A stretch of DNA of 64,000 nucleotides from Bombardia bombarda (lineage: Eukaryota > Ascomycota > Sordariomycetes > Sordariales > Lasiosphaeriaceae): assembly GCA_030512295.1 (NCBI GenBank), contig JAULSR010000001.1:4921001-4985000 (forward strand), written 5' to 3'. Below, piece by piece: positions 11,357 through 22,460 of the stretch (position 1 is the first letter of the stretch; each line of letters opens with the position of its first letter). The notes under the pieces are model-generated. The model made no database searches, had not been told where the DNA came from, and worked only from the letters and a program-made list of their open reading frames with translations. The position numbers and the translations under genes are program-made.

Positions 11357-13246
11357 ATGTCCCCCAGCACCCCCCCAAACACGCCCATAGTCCTGCCCAT
11401 CATGACCGCCCCGGCGCTGAACCCGACCCCCTTGAACCTGCACCGCAGGCCGCCGCGGAAGCTGCTCAAGACGGGCGCCATCACCAAGGACCTCGACGTC
11501 GTGCTGGAGCCGTGGCGCAAGGCCATCATCACCTTCGCCCTGGCCCTGGCCGGCTTCATGGTCGGCCTGGACCAGTCCATCATCGAGCCGGCGCTGCCGA
11601 CCATCGTGGCCCAGTTCCGCTCCGTGAACGACATCGGCGCCTACACGTCCGCCTACCTGCTGCCGCAGTGCGTGCTGCAGCCGCTGTGCAACAAGCTCTA
11701 CTCGCTGTTTGCCTTTAGCGCCGTGTATATCTCGTCCATCGTCTTGTTTTGTGGTGAGTCCCGACTTAACCCCCATACTTAACCCCTATTTATCCATCTG
11801 CAGTTTTGTTTACTTGGATTTGTTGTTGTTCCAGGCGGTTGCATAATGTGCGCCACATCCACCTCCTCCAACGTCTTCATCTGCGGACGCGCCCTCTCGG
11901 GCACCGGCGCCGTCGGCCTGTCGATAGGCGGCTTCCGCATGCTCGCGCTCATGCCCGAGTCGGCGGGCCAAAACATCAGCATGGGCGTCTTCTCGCTCGT
12001 GCTCGGGTCGAGCATCGTCGTCGGCCCCATCATCGGCGGCGCCATCACCCAGGGCATCGGCTGGCACTGGATGTTCTGGCTCAACATCCCCGTGCTCGCC
12101 TGCGTGCTGCTGTGCATCGTCGCCGCCATGCTCTTCGAGGGCCCCGATCTCAGGGGAGAGAAGTACGAGCTGCCGCTGCTCGACAAGATTGCCTCGCTCG
12201 ACTGGGTTGGCACGGCGCTGCTCGTGCTGACGCTGTGTCCGCTGATCCTGGGGATTGGGTTTGGGCAGACGGACGGCTGGACGGCGGCCAGGCCGCTGGT
12301 GATGTTTGGGCTTAGCGCGGGCAGTCTGGGCTTGTTGGTGTGGCAGCAGAGGACGACAAAGGGGGATGTTATTTTCGACCCCGAGGTGGTGCTGCACCGG
12401 AGCGTGTGGACGACGGCGGGGCTGTTTTTCAGTGCGCTGTCGAGCACGGCGGTGCTGGTGCTGTTTATGCCGTTCTTGTTCCAGAAGGAGAAGGGCATGT
12501 CGCCGAGGGTTAGCGGGTTCTTGTCGTTCCCCATGGCGGGCACGCTGGCGCTGAGCACGTTTGTCTTTTCGGTTCTGTCCACCATGCTGCCGTACTTCAA
12601 CCCGCTGGCGATTCTGGGGTCGACGCTGTTTCTGGTGTCGAACGTGCTCTTCATCACGCTCAGCACCGACGGCTCGCACCAGACTATCCCACAGATCGTG
12701 GGCTATGAGGTCATTGCCGGTCTGGGGCTGGGCATGGCCTGGCTCGCGGAGATTATCTACCCGCGGTCTGCCCTCACCAAACACCAGCTGGCTGCCTCGC
12801 TTGGCTACACGCGCATGCTGCAGCAGGTCGGCGCCGCTATTGCCGTGCAGATTGCTGCGGCAGTGTTCACGCGGACGCTGATAGGCGAGCTGGCCGCGCT
12901 GCTGCTGGCGCCCGAGGTGATTTCTGCCCTGCTGCATGGCGCCGACGCTGCTTCTGGCGGCTTGGAGCTGCCTGACTGGGCCGAGAAGGCCGTCGCGACG
13001 GCGTACGGTAGGGCTATTAGGAGGGGCTTTATCCCTGCCACTATCTGGGCTGCTTTGGCCTTTTTGTTCTCGCTCGCGCTGCCGTGGACCAGGCTCAAGG
13101 GCGGCGTGACGGCGGAGCGTCGTGTTACTGATACTGCTGATGGGGATGCTGCTGATGGGGATGCTGCTGCTGGTCATGTAAACGAGAGTGTGAGTGCGAG
13201 CGTGAGACGGGGCGAGCTGGGACAGCTGCCTATGGTGAACCAGTAG
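11357..13246 (+). CDS. MFS exporter, DHA2-like (14-TM) drug:H+ antiporter family
   Basis: Plasma-membrane proton antiporter expected to export a small, probably lipophilic molecule. Exons 11357-11753 and 11835-13246 join in frame through a split Gly codon, giving about 602 residues. A roughly 50-residue Pro-rich cytosolic N-terminus precedes TM1, which carries the DHA signature FMVGLDQSIIEPALPTIVAQF. The antiporter motif C-like GPIIGGAITQGIGWHW follows. The length and helix spacing suit the 14-TM DHA2 group rather than 12-TM DHA1. The C-terminus is a Gly/Asp/Ala-rich tail with small repeats (DGDAADGDAAAG). It is flanked by the elongase and a P450, a common context for exporters of secondary metabolites or self-protection pumps. 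Substrate unknown. Confidence 0.9.
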
Positions 13247-13793
13247 GAGCTGAATTTGAATATTGGTGGTGTGTTGGTGAGGAGTAATTATGCTGAGAGC
13301 AAGCACCAGCACCAGGAGCAGCGACGGCGCTATGTTGAGAGAGGGGTGTCGCCCATAGGACTGAGCCACGAAGATTCGGCACTTGAGTTGTGCGACTTGA
13401 AGGGGGTGAAGGGGAAGAGTATGCTAGATAGTGCTTGAGGGCGGACTGGGGAAGTAATATTTGGGTTGGAGTGACATGTTTGGTACATTACAGCAAATAT
13501 GGGTCTAGGTATATATGTGGTAGGTAGTTGGGTATAATAGGATAATTTACTTGGTAATGATGTCAATAGCATGGAGCAAGAACTCCACTACTACCACGCA
13601 AAGTTGCCAGACCTTTTGATCATTCCCTCAAAGCGTTCTGACATGGCACATGGCTCGCACCTTCCGCCAACTGATTCAACAAGTGCAGGCAGCAAGTACC
13701 ATGAATGGTCCCACTGTTAGTGGAGTTTATTTTCTTCTGTTCTGGGATCTCATAACACATTTCCCGGCGCTAGTACAAACCAATACATGAAAG
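13247..13793. other. Convergent intergenic region, MFS/P450
   Basis: 3' ends of the MFS (+) and first P450 (-) genes. AT-richer than the flanking exons. No gene or repeat seen. Confidence 0.45.
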
Positions 13794-15433
13794 CTACTCC
13801 TCCTTTCTCCTCGTCAACCTGACTTTGGCGCCAGCACCGCTGCCCACGGTAATATTCCAGTCCTCGACCCACTCAGCAGGCCCACCATTTGGCTCAATAG
13901 CATCAAACTCCTGCGCCATGCGAGCCAGAACGTAGACCGTCTCGGCCATGGCATAGTTCTGTCCCATACAGACGCGCGGGCCGGCGCTGAAGGGAAGAAA
14001 CTCCCAGTGCGGGCGGGTGCGTAGTCTCTCCATGGCCTCCCACCGCTCAGGCCTAAACTCATCTGCATCATCGCCGTAGATGTCGCGCCGTCGTTGCAGT
14101 GCAAACGTCGAGCAGCTGACCACAGTGCCGCGCGGTACAAGCACAGGCGAGCGTCCGTCAGGGCCACCGCCGCGCGGGAGCAGAGTGGTCTTGTTTGCGG
14201 CGCGAAACAGGACTGGCGCTGGAGGATAGAGGCGGAGGGCTGTTGAAGCGTATCCCCTCGTTAGCATTATGAAACGAAAACGAGAAAAGGAAGGAGCCGC
14301 TCACCCTCTTCAATGACATAGCGGTGGTACGTCAGCTCCTTGAGGCTGTCATGCCTCGGATTCGCCCCAGCCAGAACCCGGTCGACTTCCTCCTTGAGCT
14401 TGCCCCAGACATCTGGCCGTCTCGCCAAGACAAAAAACAAACTGCCCATCAGATCAGCAGCCGTATCACGGCCAGCCAGCAGCACGCCCAACACCTCGAA
14501 TCTAATCTTGACCAGATCGCTGGTGTCCTCGAGTATACTAGCCAGGAACCCCCTGTTCCTGCTGCTGCTGCTGCTGCCGTCCTCTCCCCCTTTCTTCTCC
14601 TCCCTCTGCTTCTTCTCATACGCCTCCCTCACCACCCCATCCACAAAGTCATGCAGCACCTTGCACTGCCTCTCAAACTTTGTATCCTGATAGAACCGCA
14701 GCAACGGGCCCAGCTTAGCCCTCTTATTCACAAACCCGCCCACGCTCTCAAACGCATGCACAAACTTTGCCAACCTACTACCAGAATCCCTATCCTCCAG
14801 ACTACTGATCTTAACCCCCAGCAACATCTCCATCGTATTATCAAACATGAGCATGCCAAAAAGCGGCTTCAGATCAACCTCCACCACCCCTCCACCAAGA
14901 ATCTTCCCATCCTCCAGCACCCTCCTCATCAGCGCCCCAAAATGCCCCTCCAGCCCACCCGCCAACAACTCCCCCACCACCCTTTCCCTCACAAGATGCG
15001 GTCTCACCAGCCCCCTTGCATGCCGCCACACGGCCCCGTCGCTCGTCAACATGCTCTGTCCGATAAACGGCCCAAACAGCGCTATTTTGCCGCTGTCAAA
15101 GTCGTCCATGCGGGTTGACAGCAGCGCCTTGACGTTGTCGCCGTCGATGGTGGTGATGAAGTACTGGCCGAGGCAGACGCCCGCGAAGGTGTGGCCGTGC
15201 GTGCGGAAGCGCCGCTGTGCGGTGGAGAGGGTCTGCCGCTTGCGGGCGGCGCGCACGTCGGAGCGGAAGAGCCGGTAGCCGATGGTTGACTCAAGTAGGC
15301 CGGGCTGGGGCACGCGGCGGGCGGGGAGGCAGCCGTGCTGGAGGGCGAAGCGGCGGTGGAGGTGGCGGGCGTGAAGGTGGTGGGTGATGAGGAGGAGGAG
15401 GGGGAGGAGGGAGAAGAATAGGAAGAAAGTCAT
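13794..15433 (-). CDS. Cytochrome P450, CYP52-like
   Basis: ER-anchored monooxygenase of about 524 residues. Exons 15433-14305 and 14239-13794 are joined through a split Ala codon with a GTGAGC donor. An N-terminal anchor (FFLFFSLLPLLLLITHHL) is followed by a short basic segment. The I-helix carries LLAGRDTAADL (oxygen activation), the K-helix ExxR is in VIEEALRLYPPAP, a PERW-type meander follows (DEFRPERWE), and the haem loop is FLPFSAGPRVCMGQNYA with Cys467 as axial ligand. The order AGRDT...FSAGPRxCxGQ is characteristic of the CYP52/CYP539 type, whose known members omega-hydroxylate alkanes and fatty acids. A Ser/Lys/Glu-rich loop (EEKKGGEDGSSSSS) lies between helices. The adjacent elongase makes a lipid substrate plausible, but that is inference. 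Confidence 0.92.
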
Positions 15434-17423
15434 TGTTGTTTTCTTTAGTTTTGTTTTGTTTTGTTAGGTTCAGCAGTGAGAGTGAGATGTTGTTGCAGGT
15501 TTAGAGTTGTTCTACCAAGACCAAAACAAAGCGAATTTGAGTAGTGTTTGACCCTGTGAATTCAACGAATAGTTGCTCGGAAAGGGATGATGAAATGATG
15601 CATGAATAGCTACACCAGATACTTGCGGATCGTGAACAATGTCTGATCTGCTTGATTTGAGTGAAATTGTCTGATTGGATTTATGCTGGCTGGACAATAC
15701 CTGCCCTGGATGTCCACCATCCCGCTCATATATCGCGACCGGAATGCAAATGTTGTGACCTTGTCTCGAAAGACGCGCCCACCACGGCAGTGGTCAAGAC
15801 ACACACACACACACACAAACAACAACCTGACCTACATTGTGTAGGCGACACCGGATCGCGGCATTTGGTTGAGGAAGGATATTCAAGGAATGACGGAGGA
15901 GGCGTCGCGCGTGATCATGGTTGTCGCCGACCAGTTGAGGTGGTGTAGGGAGTGCACAAATATCGACATGTTTGTAAGCACCAGAATAGCCAGTACGAAG
16001 TACATGTACAGTGCTTTCAGATAGATCATCACCAAGTCGAAGTTGTTGGAGTCGTTGGGCTCGTTCTGATTGACCAGACGGACGGGCCAATCAACGCGAG
16101 GGGTGCTTCTCAGTCGGTCGGTTTGCCCTCTTCTGTCCGTGCTTACGTTTTCGGCTATCTTTCCGACGGCGTGTGGATGGCTGGGCGTGGCTCTGCTCTG
16201 GTGCCAATCTCGGCCTGGTCTCGCAGTGCCACACGTTTTAGTTACAGAGTGTGAGCGCGCCCAGGCTCCCAACTGCCTGCAGGCGCCACCATTTGCTGGG
16301 TTTCCTCGCCGCCCAATGGGGCACCCCTGATACGTGGGCAACTTACGTGTCGCCTGTGTTGCTGTTTCCAGCTCGAACAAGGTCAAGAGTCTGGTTCCGC
16401 TCGATGCACTGCGAGTCTGGGCATGCACGCTTCAAGTCTGGACTCGAGCGGGCTACGGACTCCGCGGGTAATTGTTCATGTAATGCGCTCGAGTGGTCGG
16501 CAAAGCTGCTACCCAAGGTTCGGGATAGGCCTTGGCAGATGTGTAAACATTTGCAGCACTGTACACGATGCGTGCATCGCCAAAACACAGAACCCAGCCA
16601 GCCCTCAGTTTGTTGGCAGGTGCAATCATCAAACATCCCTACAAGTTGGGAAGGAACTTCAGATTGCCCCTGTCAGAATTCAAAATCTGACGGGTCGTTA
16701 GTTATTCGTCCCTGCCCTAGCAAATAAAACTCTCAGGCAAACAAGGAAGGTGCGGCTGATGGGCCTGACATACGAAGTATCCATCATCAATGCGCTTGCC
16801 GTTTGGATGGGGCAATTGCGAGATGGAGGAAGAACTACCAGAATAAAGGAAAGGACCAAGCCAGGCTTTAATACGTCACCCTTTTCTGTTTTGGGTGGGC
16901 GTGTTGGGCTTTTTTTCTCACCCCTTGAAAGTTGTGTGGAGGCTGACGTGCACGTATTTGATGCGCCGTCGATAACGGATTGGTCGGCTTGAAGCCGATC
17001 CGGCTGTGTTGCGAGCCGAACGACGACCAGGAACTCTGCGAGTCTGGGGCGCTCTCGACCGTCTCGCTTTTGTCGGGTCTGGCTGCGCCCCCAGGGATTC
17101 CAAAATAAATCATTACATAGAGCGAGTGCATTCTTCAAATTACTTACCATTCTGTGTTACCCCCTCTTGTCTCCCGTCTGCCTGTCTGCCTGTCTCTCTG
17201 TGTCTCTCTCTTGATCTGCACTTTTGATCCACACAGTACAGACCCGAAAGAAAGAAAGTTCAGTCTGGTCTGCAACTTTCCCCAGTCTCATCTTGTTCAT
17301 TGTTATTTTTCATTCATCGTTCTTTTTTTGATAGGATTTCAACACTATACGCAAAGGTTGCACATAACAGTCATTCGATATCACCAGAATATCAACAAAC
17401 AACAAGACCAAAAGAAAGCCAAG
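15434..17423. other. Divergent intergenic region, P450/RTA1
   Basis: 2 kb of promoter sequence between a minus-strand P450 and a plus-strand RTA1 gene. Contains a short CA run near 15800-15816. An open frame on the minus strand (16428-15883) ends in a hydrophobic stretch but has no supporting features. No gene is called. Confidence 0.45.
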
Positions 17424-18584
17424 ATGAGCTCCGGAGACCCTCCCGCGCCCGAGGGCATCGACGACGAGACCTGGCACCTGCTCCTCCACATCAAGGAGGG
17501 CTGCTTCCCTTACCTCGACGATAGACTCGACAACAGCTATGGATACTGGCCCAGCCTGCCCGCCGGCATCATCTTTTCCGCACTCTTTGGCATCGTCATC
17601 GTCGGCCATCTGTTTCAATTTGTACGCTTCCGCAAGTGGACATCAATTCTAATTGCCATCGGAGCCATCAGTAAGCCTTTTTCATTCATCTATTCCACAG
17701 TCCACAGGTCCACGATCGACATATCATCTTGTCGCATCGCCAAGAAATCATCACAACACAACCCCCTTTTTTCCCCATCCCACCATCTCTCTCCAACAAA
17801 ACCAAAACAAACCGCTGACACCCCAACAGCCGAAGCCCTCGGCTGGGCCGCCCGCACCTGGTCCGCCAAGTGCCCCTACAACGGCGACGCCTTCCTGATG
17901 CAAATCACAACCCTCATCATCGCGCCGACCTTCTTCGCCGCCGCCATGTACGTGCTCCTCGGCACCCTCATCACCCTGCTCGGCCGCGACACGAGCATGA
18001 TGTCGCCCAAGCTCTACACCATCATCTTCTGCACCTGCGACGTCATCTCGCTCGTCGTGCAGGCCGTTGGCGGCGCCCTCGCCGCCGACGCCGCCGACAA
18101 GATCGACGGCGACACCAAGCAGGGCACAAACATCATGGTCGCCGGCATCGTCTTCCAGCTCTTCACCATGACCGTCTTCGCCGTGCTCGTCATGGACTTC
18201 CTGCGCCGCGTCTACAAGCGCGAGCGCCACGACAAGCGCGGCAACCAGGGCGCCAGCGCGCTGTCCAGGCCCATGAAGCTCGTGCTGGCCGCGCTGTTTG
18301 TCGCGTTTGTGGTGATTTACATCAGGAGCGTCTATCGTACGATTGAGCTGGTGCAGGGGTGGGATGGGTATCTGATTACGCACGAGGCGTATTTCGTTGC
18401 GCTAGACGGGAGTCTGATGGTGGTGGCCAGCGGGGTGTTTTTGGTCTTGGACCCGGCGACGCTGTTGCGGAATTTGAAGCCGGGCTCTGATAATGAGTAT
18501 CCGATGCTGTCGGGGGAGGATTCGGAGGGCGGCTCGCCTGAGTCGGCCAGACTGAAGAGGGGGTCGACGCCGTCCAACTACTGA
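17424..18584 (+). CDS. RTA1-like seven-helix membrane protein
   Basis: Member of the fungal RTA1/RSB1 lipid-translocating-exporter-like family. Members are linked to resistance to toxic lipids (7-aminocholesterol, long-chain bases) or are of unknown role. Exons 17424-17670 and 17830-18584 join in frame (AI-TEALGWAAR), giving 333 residues. Seven hydrophobic segments can be followed, starting GIIFSALFGIVIVGHLF. Family landmarks include LITLLGRDTSMMSPKLYTIIF, CDVISLVVQAVGGALA, IRSVYRTIELVQGWDGYL and the final helix with DGSLMVVASGVFLVLDPATLL. The C-tail is acidic/serine-rich. The start follows an A-rich leader (AGCCAAGATGAG). With two P450s and an MFS pump beside it, a role in lipid export or tolerance is plausible. 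Confidence 0.92.
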   Translation: MSSGDPPAPEGIDDETWHLLLHIKEGCFPYLDDRLDNSYGYWPSLPAGIIFSALFGIVIVGHLFQFVRFRKWTSILIAIGAISKPFSFIYSTVHRSTIDISSCRIAKKSSQHNPLFSPSHHLSPTKPKQTADTPTAEALGWAARTWSAKCPYNGDAFLMQITTLIIAPTFFAAAMYVLLGTLITLLGRDTSMMSPKLYTIIFCTCDVISLVVQAVGGALAADAADKIDGDTKQGTNIMVAGIVFQLFTMTVFAVLVMDFLRRVYKRERHDKRGNQGASALSRPMKLVLAALFVAFVVIYIRSVYRTIELVQGWDGYLITHEAYFVALDGSLMVVASGVFLVLDPATLLRNLKPGSDNEYPMLSGEDSEGGSPESARLKRGSTPSNY

Positions 18585-19118
18585 GTCTTGGCTGGGTGTC
18601 TTGGATAAGTGCTAGGTTGGTTGGGGTTATGGGTTGAAGATCTATCTACTTGTCTGGTCTACTTTTTTGTTATCTTTTTGGTTATTGCATCTCCTTTGTA
18701 TTGTTATTGTTATTGTTATTGGGTATGGGCTTTGGTTCGATTTGTATGAGATGCACTCCTTCAGTTGAAATTTTCAAAGAGGATGAAGATGGCGGCGGGG
18801 CTATATAGAATTATTAGATTTGAAGGTAGCATGGAGTATCACGGTCTATAATGTCAAGTTAAATATGATGAGCGGGGTTCAACAGCAAGACTATGAATGC
18901 AAGACTATGAATGGACCATAATCATACAATGTTTATTGTCACACATGTAGAATTATTTGAAATGCCTATTAGCTACCTGGCTGCTTCCACCATCTTCCCC
19001 GCACAGAGTCCACGTGTATCTCTCACCAGTATATCTCTCATTACATCCACCTTTCAAACAGCAACCATCTATCATCCACGATCAAAGAAACTCCCAAGGT
19101 AACTATCAACGTACCTAC
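18585..19118. other. Convergent intergenic region, RTA1/P450
   Basis: 3' regions of two converging genes; AT-rich, with a short ATTGTT repeat near 18702-18720. No gene seen. Confidence 0.45.
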
Positions 19119-20983
19119 TCAAACCAACGACACCTTAATCTTCAACCCCTGCGGCTTCAAACTGGTCCCCTTCTGCACCGTCGGATGCCACCCCTTGACC
19201 GCCTCCTCAAACCTCAGCTTGCTCACCAGCACCACCAAAAACACCTTGAGACTCAGCACCGCAAAGTCCTTGCCGATACAGATCCGCGGTCCGCTGGAAA
19301 ACGTGAAGAATGCCTGGGCCGTCTTGGCGCCGCCGTTGTACGCGGCCTCCCAGCGCTCGACGTGGAACTCGTCCGCGTCGTCGCCCCACAGCTCGCGCGA
19401 CCGGTTGACCGCATACGGGCTGACCATGAGCGGCTTGCCGCGAGGCAGCGTCAGGTCGTCTGAGATCTTGACGTCGTGCGTAGGTTCGCGCATCATGGAG
19501 GGAAAGGCGGGGTACATGCGCAGCACCTCCATCAGGAAGGCGCGCAGATAGGGCATGGAGTTGATTTCTTCCAGTGTGGGGATGGGGCTGGATGGGGAAG
19601 AAGGGTCTGCGATGTGTAGACGGTCCAGCGTGTCGCTGATCTCGGCGCGGAGCTTGTCTTGCACGTCGGGAAGCTGGGCGAGCTTGAACAGGGCCCAGGC
19701 GAGGGTGATTGCTGTTGACTCGTGTCTGTGTGGATTGATGGTCAGTAAGTGTGTGTTTGGATTGCCGCTACTTTGTGTCTCTTCAACTCACCCAGCAGCA
19801 AGGATGGTCAGCATATGGCTCATCATCTCGTCTTCGTCCTGCAAGCCCGACGCCACGATGGCTGAGAGAATATCCTTCTCCTTGGCCTCGACGCTGGAAT
19901 TTTCTTCGCCGCGCCCAGCCGCCTCCGCCTCCTCGATCTCACGCCGCTTAAGCGTGATTTGCTCCAAGCACATCTCGCGGATCACACGCACGCCCGAGTG
20001 GAACTCGCGGATGGGCTTGAGTGGCAGCTTGAACAACAGATGGGGGGAGACAAGCGCGGGGAGAGTGGCACCGAAGAAGCGAGCCCAGGCGTTTTGGTTC
20101 TCGTTGCTTGGGAAGACGCGCTGGAAGGCCTTGAGGATGGGCTGGTCTGGCCGCCGGATCGAGTCAAAGTCGACTCCCAGTGTCGTGACGCCAATCACGT
20201 CAAGTGTCGCCGCCATGGTGAGCGGGTGCATGAGGAGGATGGTGGACTTTGACCCGGATTCGAGCACAAGCTCGCACATCTTTTCGGTCAGCACGCCCGC
20301 CTTGGCCCACATCTGTGGGAGCAGACGACGGTTACGGCTGAGCCCAAAGATGGGGGTAAGAAGCTTTTTCTGGCGCTGTGATAAGTTTTTGTTAGTTTCT
20401 CTTGTCTGATATTCTTTTTGGAGAATCGTATGTGGGTGTCGGTCTACATACGCGATGATCGTCTCCCTCAGCAGAAACAAGACCAACTCCCAGGCTCTCA
20501 ACCAGACCGTCGCGTACCGCCTTGGGCTTAACGAAGGTGTACGGCTGGCTCATGATGGTAGTCACAGCCTGCGAGGTCCTGGGGATCACGAAATCAAACG
20601 GGCCCAGGAAGATGCGGTAGAATCCGCTTGCCGTAGTGGGAATTGTCGGTTGCCAACGAACCAGTGGGAAACCCCATGGCTCCGCGAGGAAGGGAACCAG
20701 ATTACCCAGCACAAACGGAGTATTCTGCGAGTTTTCCGAAAATTTGTCAGTACATGTGTGCCTCAGGGGCTTAGATTTTACTTGCCTTGGGATGAGGAAG
20801 GTGTTTGGTGGCCGAGATAAACCAGCGATATACCAGGCTGGTGAAGACCACGTAAAAGATGGCCTGGGCCGTCAAGAAGACAAAGAAGGCAGCGACAGAG
20901 GTAGGATTCGATGCTCCTAGATGCTTGGTGTATGCGGCAAATGCCGCAGCAAAACCGAAGCCGGAGATTGCTCCAAGATCCAT
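19119..20983 (-). CDS. Cytochrome P450 monooxygenase (four exons)
   Basis: ER-anchored P450, 553 residues. Exons: 20983-20786, 20724-20452, 20375-19792, 19725-19119. Junction 1 is best read as a GC-AG intron: CCCAAG|GCAAGT joins in frame to NTPFVLGN, whereas the nearby GT would break the frame. Features: N-terminal helices (TAQAIFYVVFTSLVYRW), Pro-rich hinge, C-helix DDHRRQKKLLTPIFG, I-helix LAAGHEST (about 350-356), K-helix FLMEVLRMYPAFPS (ExxR 418-421), DDADEFHVERWE, and haem loop TFSSGPRICIGKDFA with Cys501. The I-helix has His-Glu before Ser-Thr rather than the commoner Glu-Thr/Asp-Thr, as in many fungal P450s of the CYP4/CYP5xx type. It shares a 1.5 kb divergent promoter region with the next P450. 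Substrate unknown. Confidence 0.92.
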
Positions 20984-22460
20984 GGTTGTTGGCGGTCAGC
21001 GGTTAGTACCAGTTGATGGTGCTGATGTTGCTGTGGAATGCCGTGCAGTTTCAGGCTGGACAAGTGTTGCAGTCTGACAAGAGATGTTGGATGAGACCAA
21101 GAGGATGGGCAGCAGCAGCAAGCTCGGAGAGAGGACAAGATCAGGACAAGATACTGAATAGCCCCTTGGGGACAGGACATGGGACCACGCAGATACCTGG
21201 AACTATTACGAGGTGATTTACAGACGCGTTTTACTAGAAAGGTTAGCATGCGATTTTCAAATTCCCAACCCAGGTATGACAAGAACTCGAGAAGTCGCGA
21301 CATCCTAGTTCTCGAAGGCCGTATCTCGGAATGGTAGACCAGTAGAATCCAAAGCAGAGAACAAAAAGACACTGCAGCTTCCCAATTCGGGCCGCGGCGA
21401 TTTCCTGTTGAGCATCGGGCATGAAGTTTGTTGACCCGATCAACCATCCCGCTGAATTACGACACCATATCATCGTTATCAATCAGGAATAACAGCATTC
21501 GCCCCGATATGTACCTGTGGTGCTCGTTAGCTGCATGTAACCACCATCCTTCAAGGCCCCATGTCTCGAATCGCGTGCTTTCCGGCATGCACACCAAGTG
21601 AAACATGACTTTGGTTCGGCATTAGTCTGCGGCACGGCACCCACGGGCTGCAGCTGCCAACTCAGGATGGGGCTTCCACGAGTTGTGGTGAGGCTTGCGA
21701 CCTGAGACATGGCGCTTGCTAAAGATGACACTGGATTCGGCCCAGGGATGCTGTCGAGAAACAAAACGCACCTGGACGCCTGGATGCCGATTTCGGTGGC
21801 TGGAAGTCTCGGGAGTCCAAGTTTGGACGTCCAGACGTCTTGGATGCATGACTGCCTTGGGAGTGCGAGGTTGGCCTGATCGGCACTTGGTGTCGATTCG
21901 CTCGGGCACCTGGGAGTCGGGAATAATGCTCTTGGCAGATCAAAAGAGGCCGGATGATCGAAGTAGACGATGAGAAGGAACGAAGATGGGAAGATGGAAG
22001 TGGCTGCAGGAGCTTTCCTTCCTCTTGCCGGTTTCCACTTGGACTAGCTCTGAGTGGGGGTCACCACACCTCACAGGCTCACCCGACCTATCATTGGCTC
22101 CACGTCGCGTTACAGCAGCGTGTAAGAGGAAGTCGCGATGGATGGCAAGGTGAGGAGGGCAGGAGGGACAAGAGAGTCATGATTGAGTGATCGACTGATT
22201 GACCGACTGAATGGATTCCGAGGTGGCCTGGCTGGAACGCGCGTCACTTCGGCTTGATTTTGGTGCCCCCCTTGGTTGAAATTCCCAACATGCTCGACTT
22301 TTTCGTCAATGGCATTCTCCATTGCTCAGACCCTGCGTTACGCATGTCTTCAAGTCTGCCCATTTTTTGTCTTGACAAGCGAACTTTTCTTCACACCCAA
22401 GCTCATTCTGGATCAACTCAAGATTACCATACCCAGAGTTGGTTGAGTACTGTTGCCATA
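20984..22460. other. Divergent promoter region between two P450 genes
   Basis: 1.48 kb between start codons of oppositely oriented P450s. No coding sequence is supported. Such shared regions often carry binding sites for a common regulator; I recognise no specific site. Confidence 0.5.

Noticed and set aside
11810..13369. 519-codon open frame on the minus strand opposite the MFS gene
   Set aside because: Arg/Gln/His-rich shadow of GC-rich coding on the plus strand. The plus strand carries clear transporter motifs and helices.
15883..16428. Minus-strand frame of 181 codons with a hydrophobic C-terminal stretch
   Set aside because: Most of the frame has no coding-like bias or family motif, and the hydrophobic segment alone is weak evidence. 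No splice partner found.
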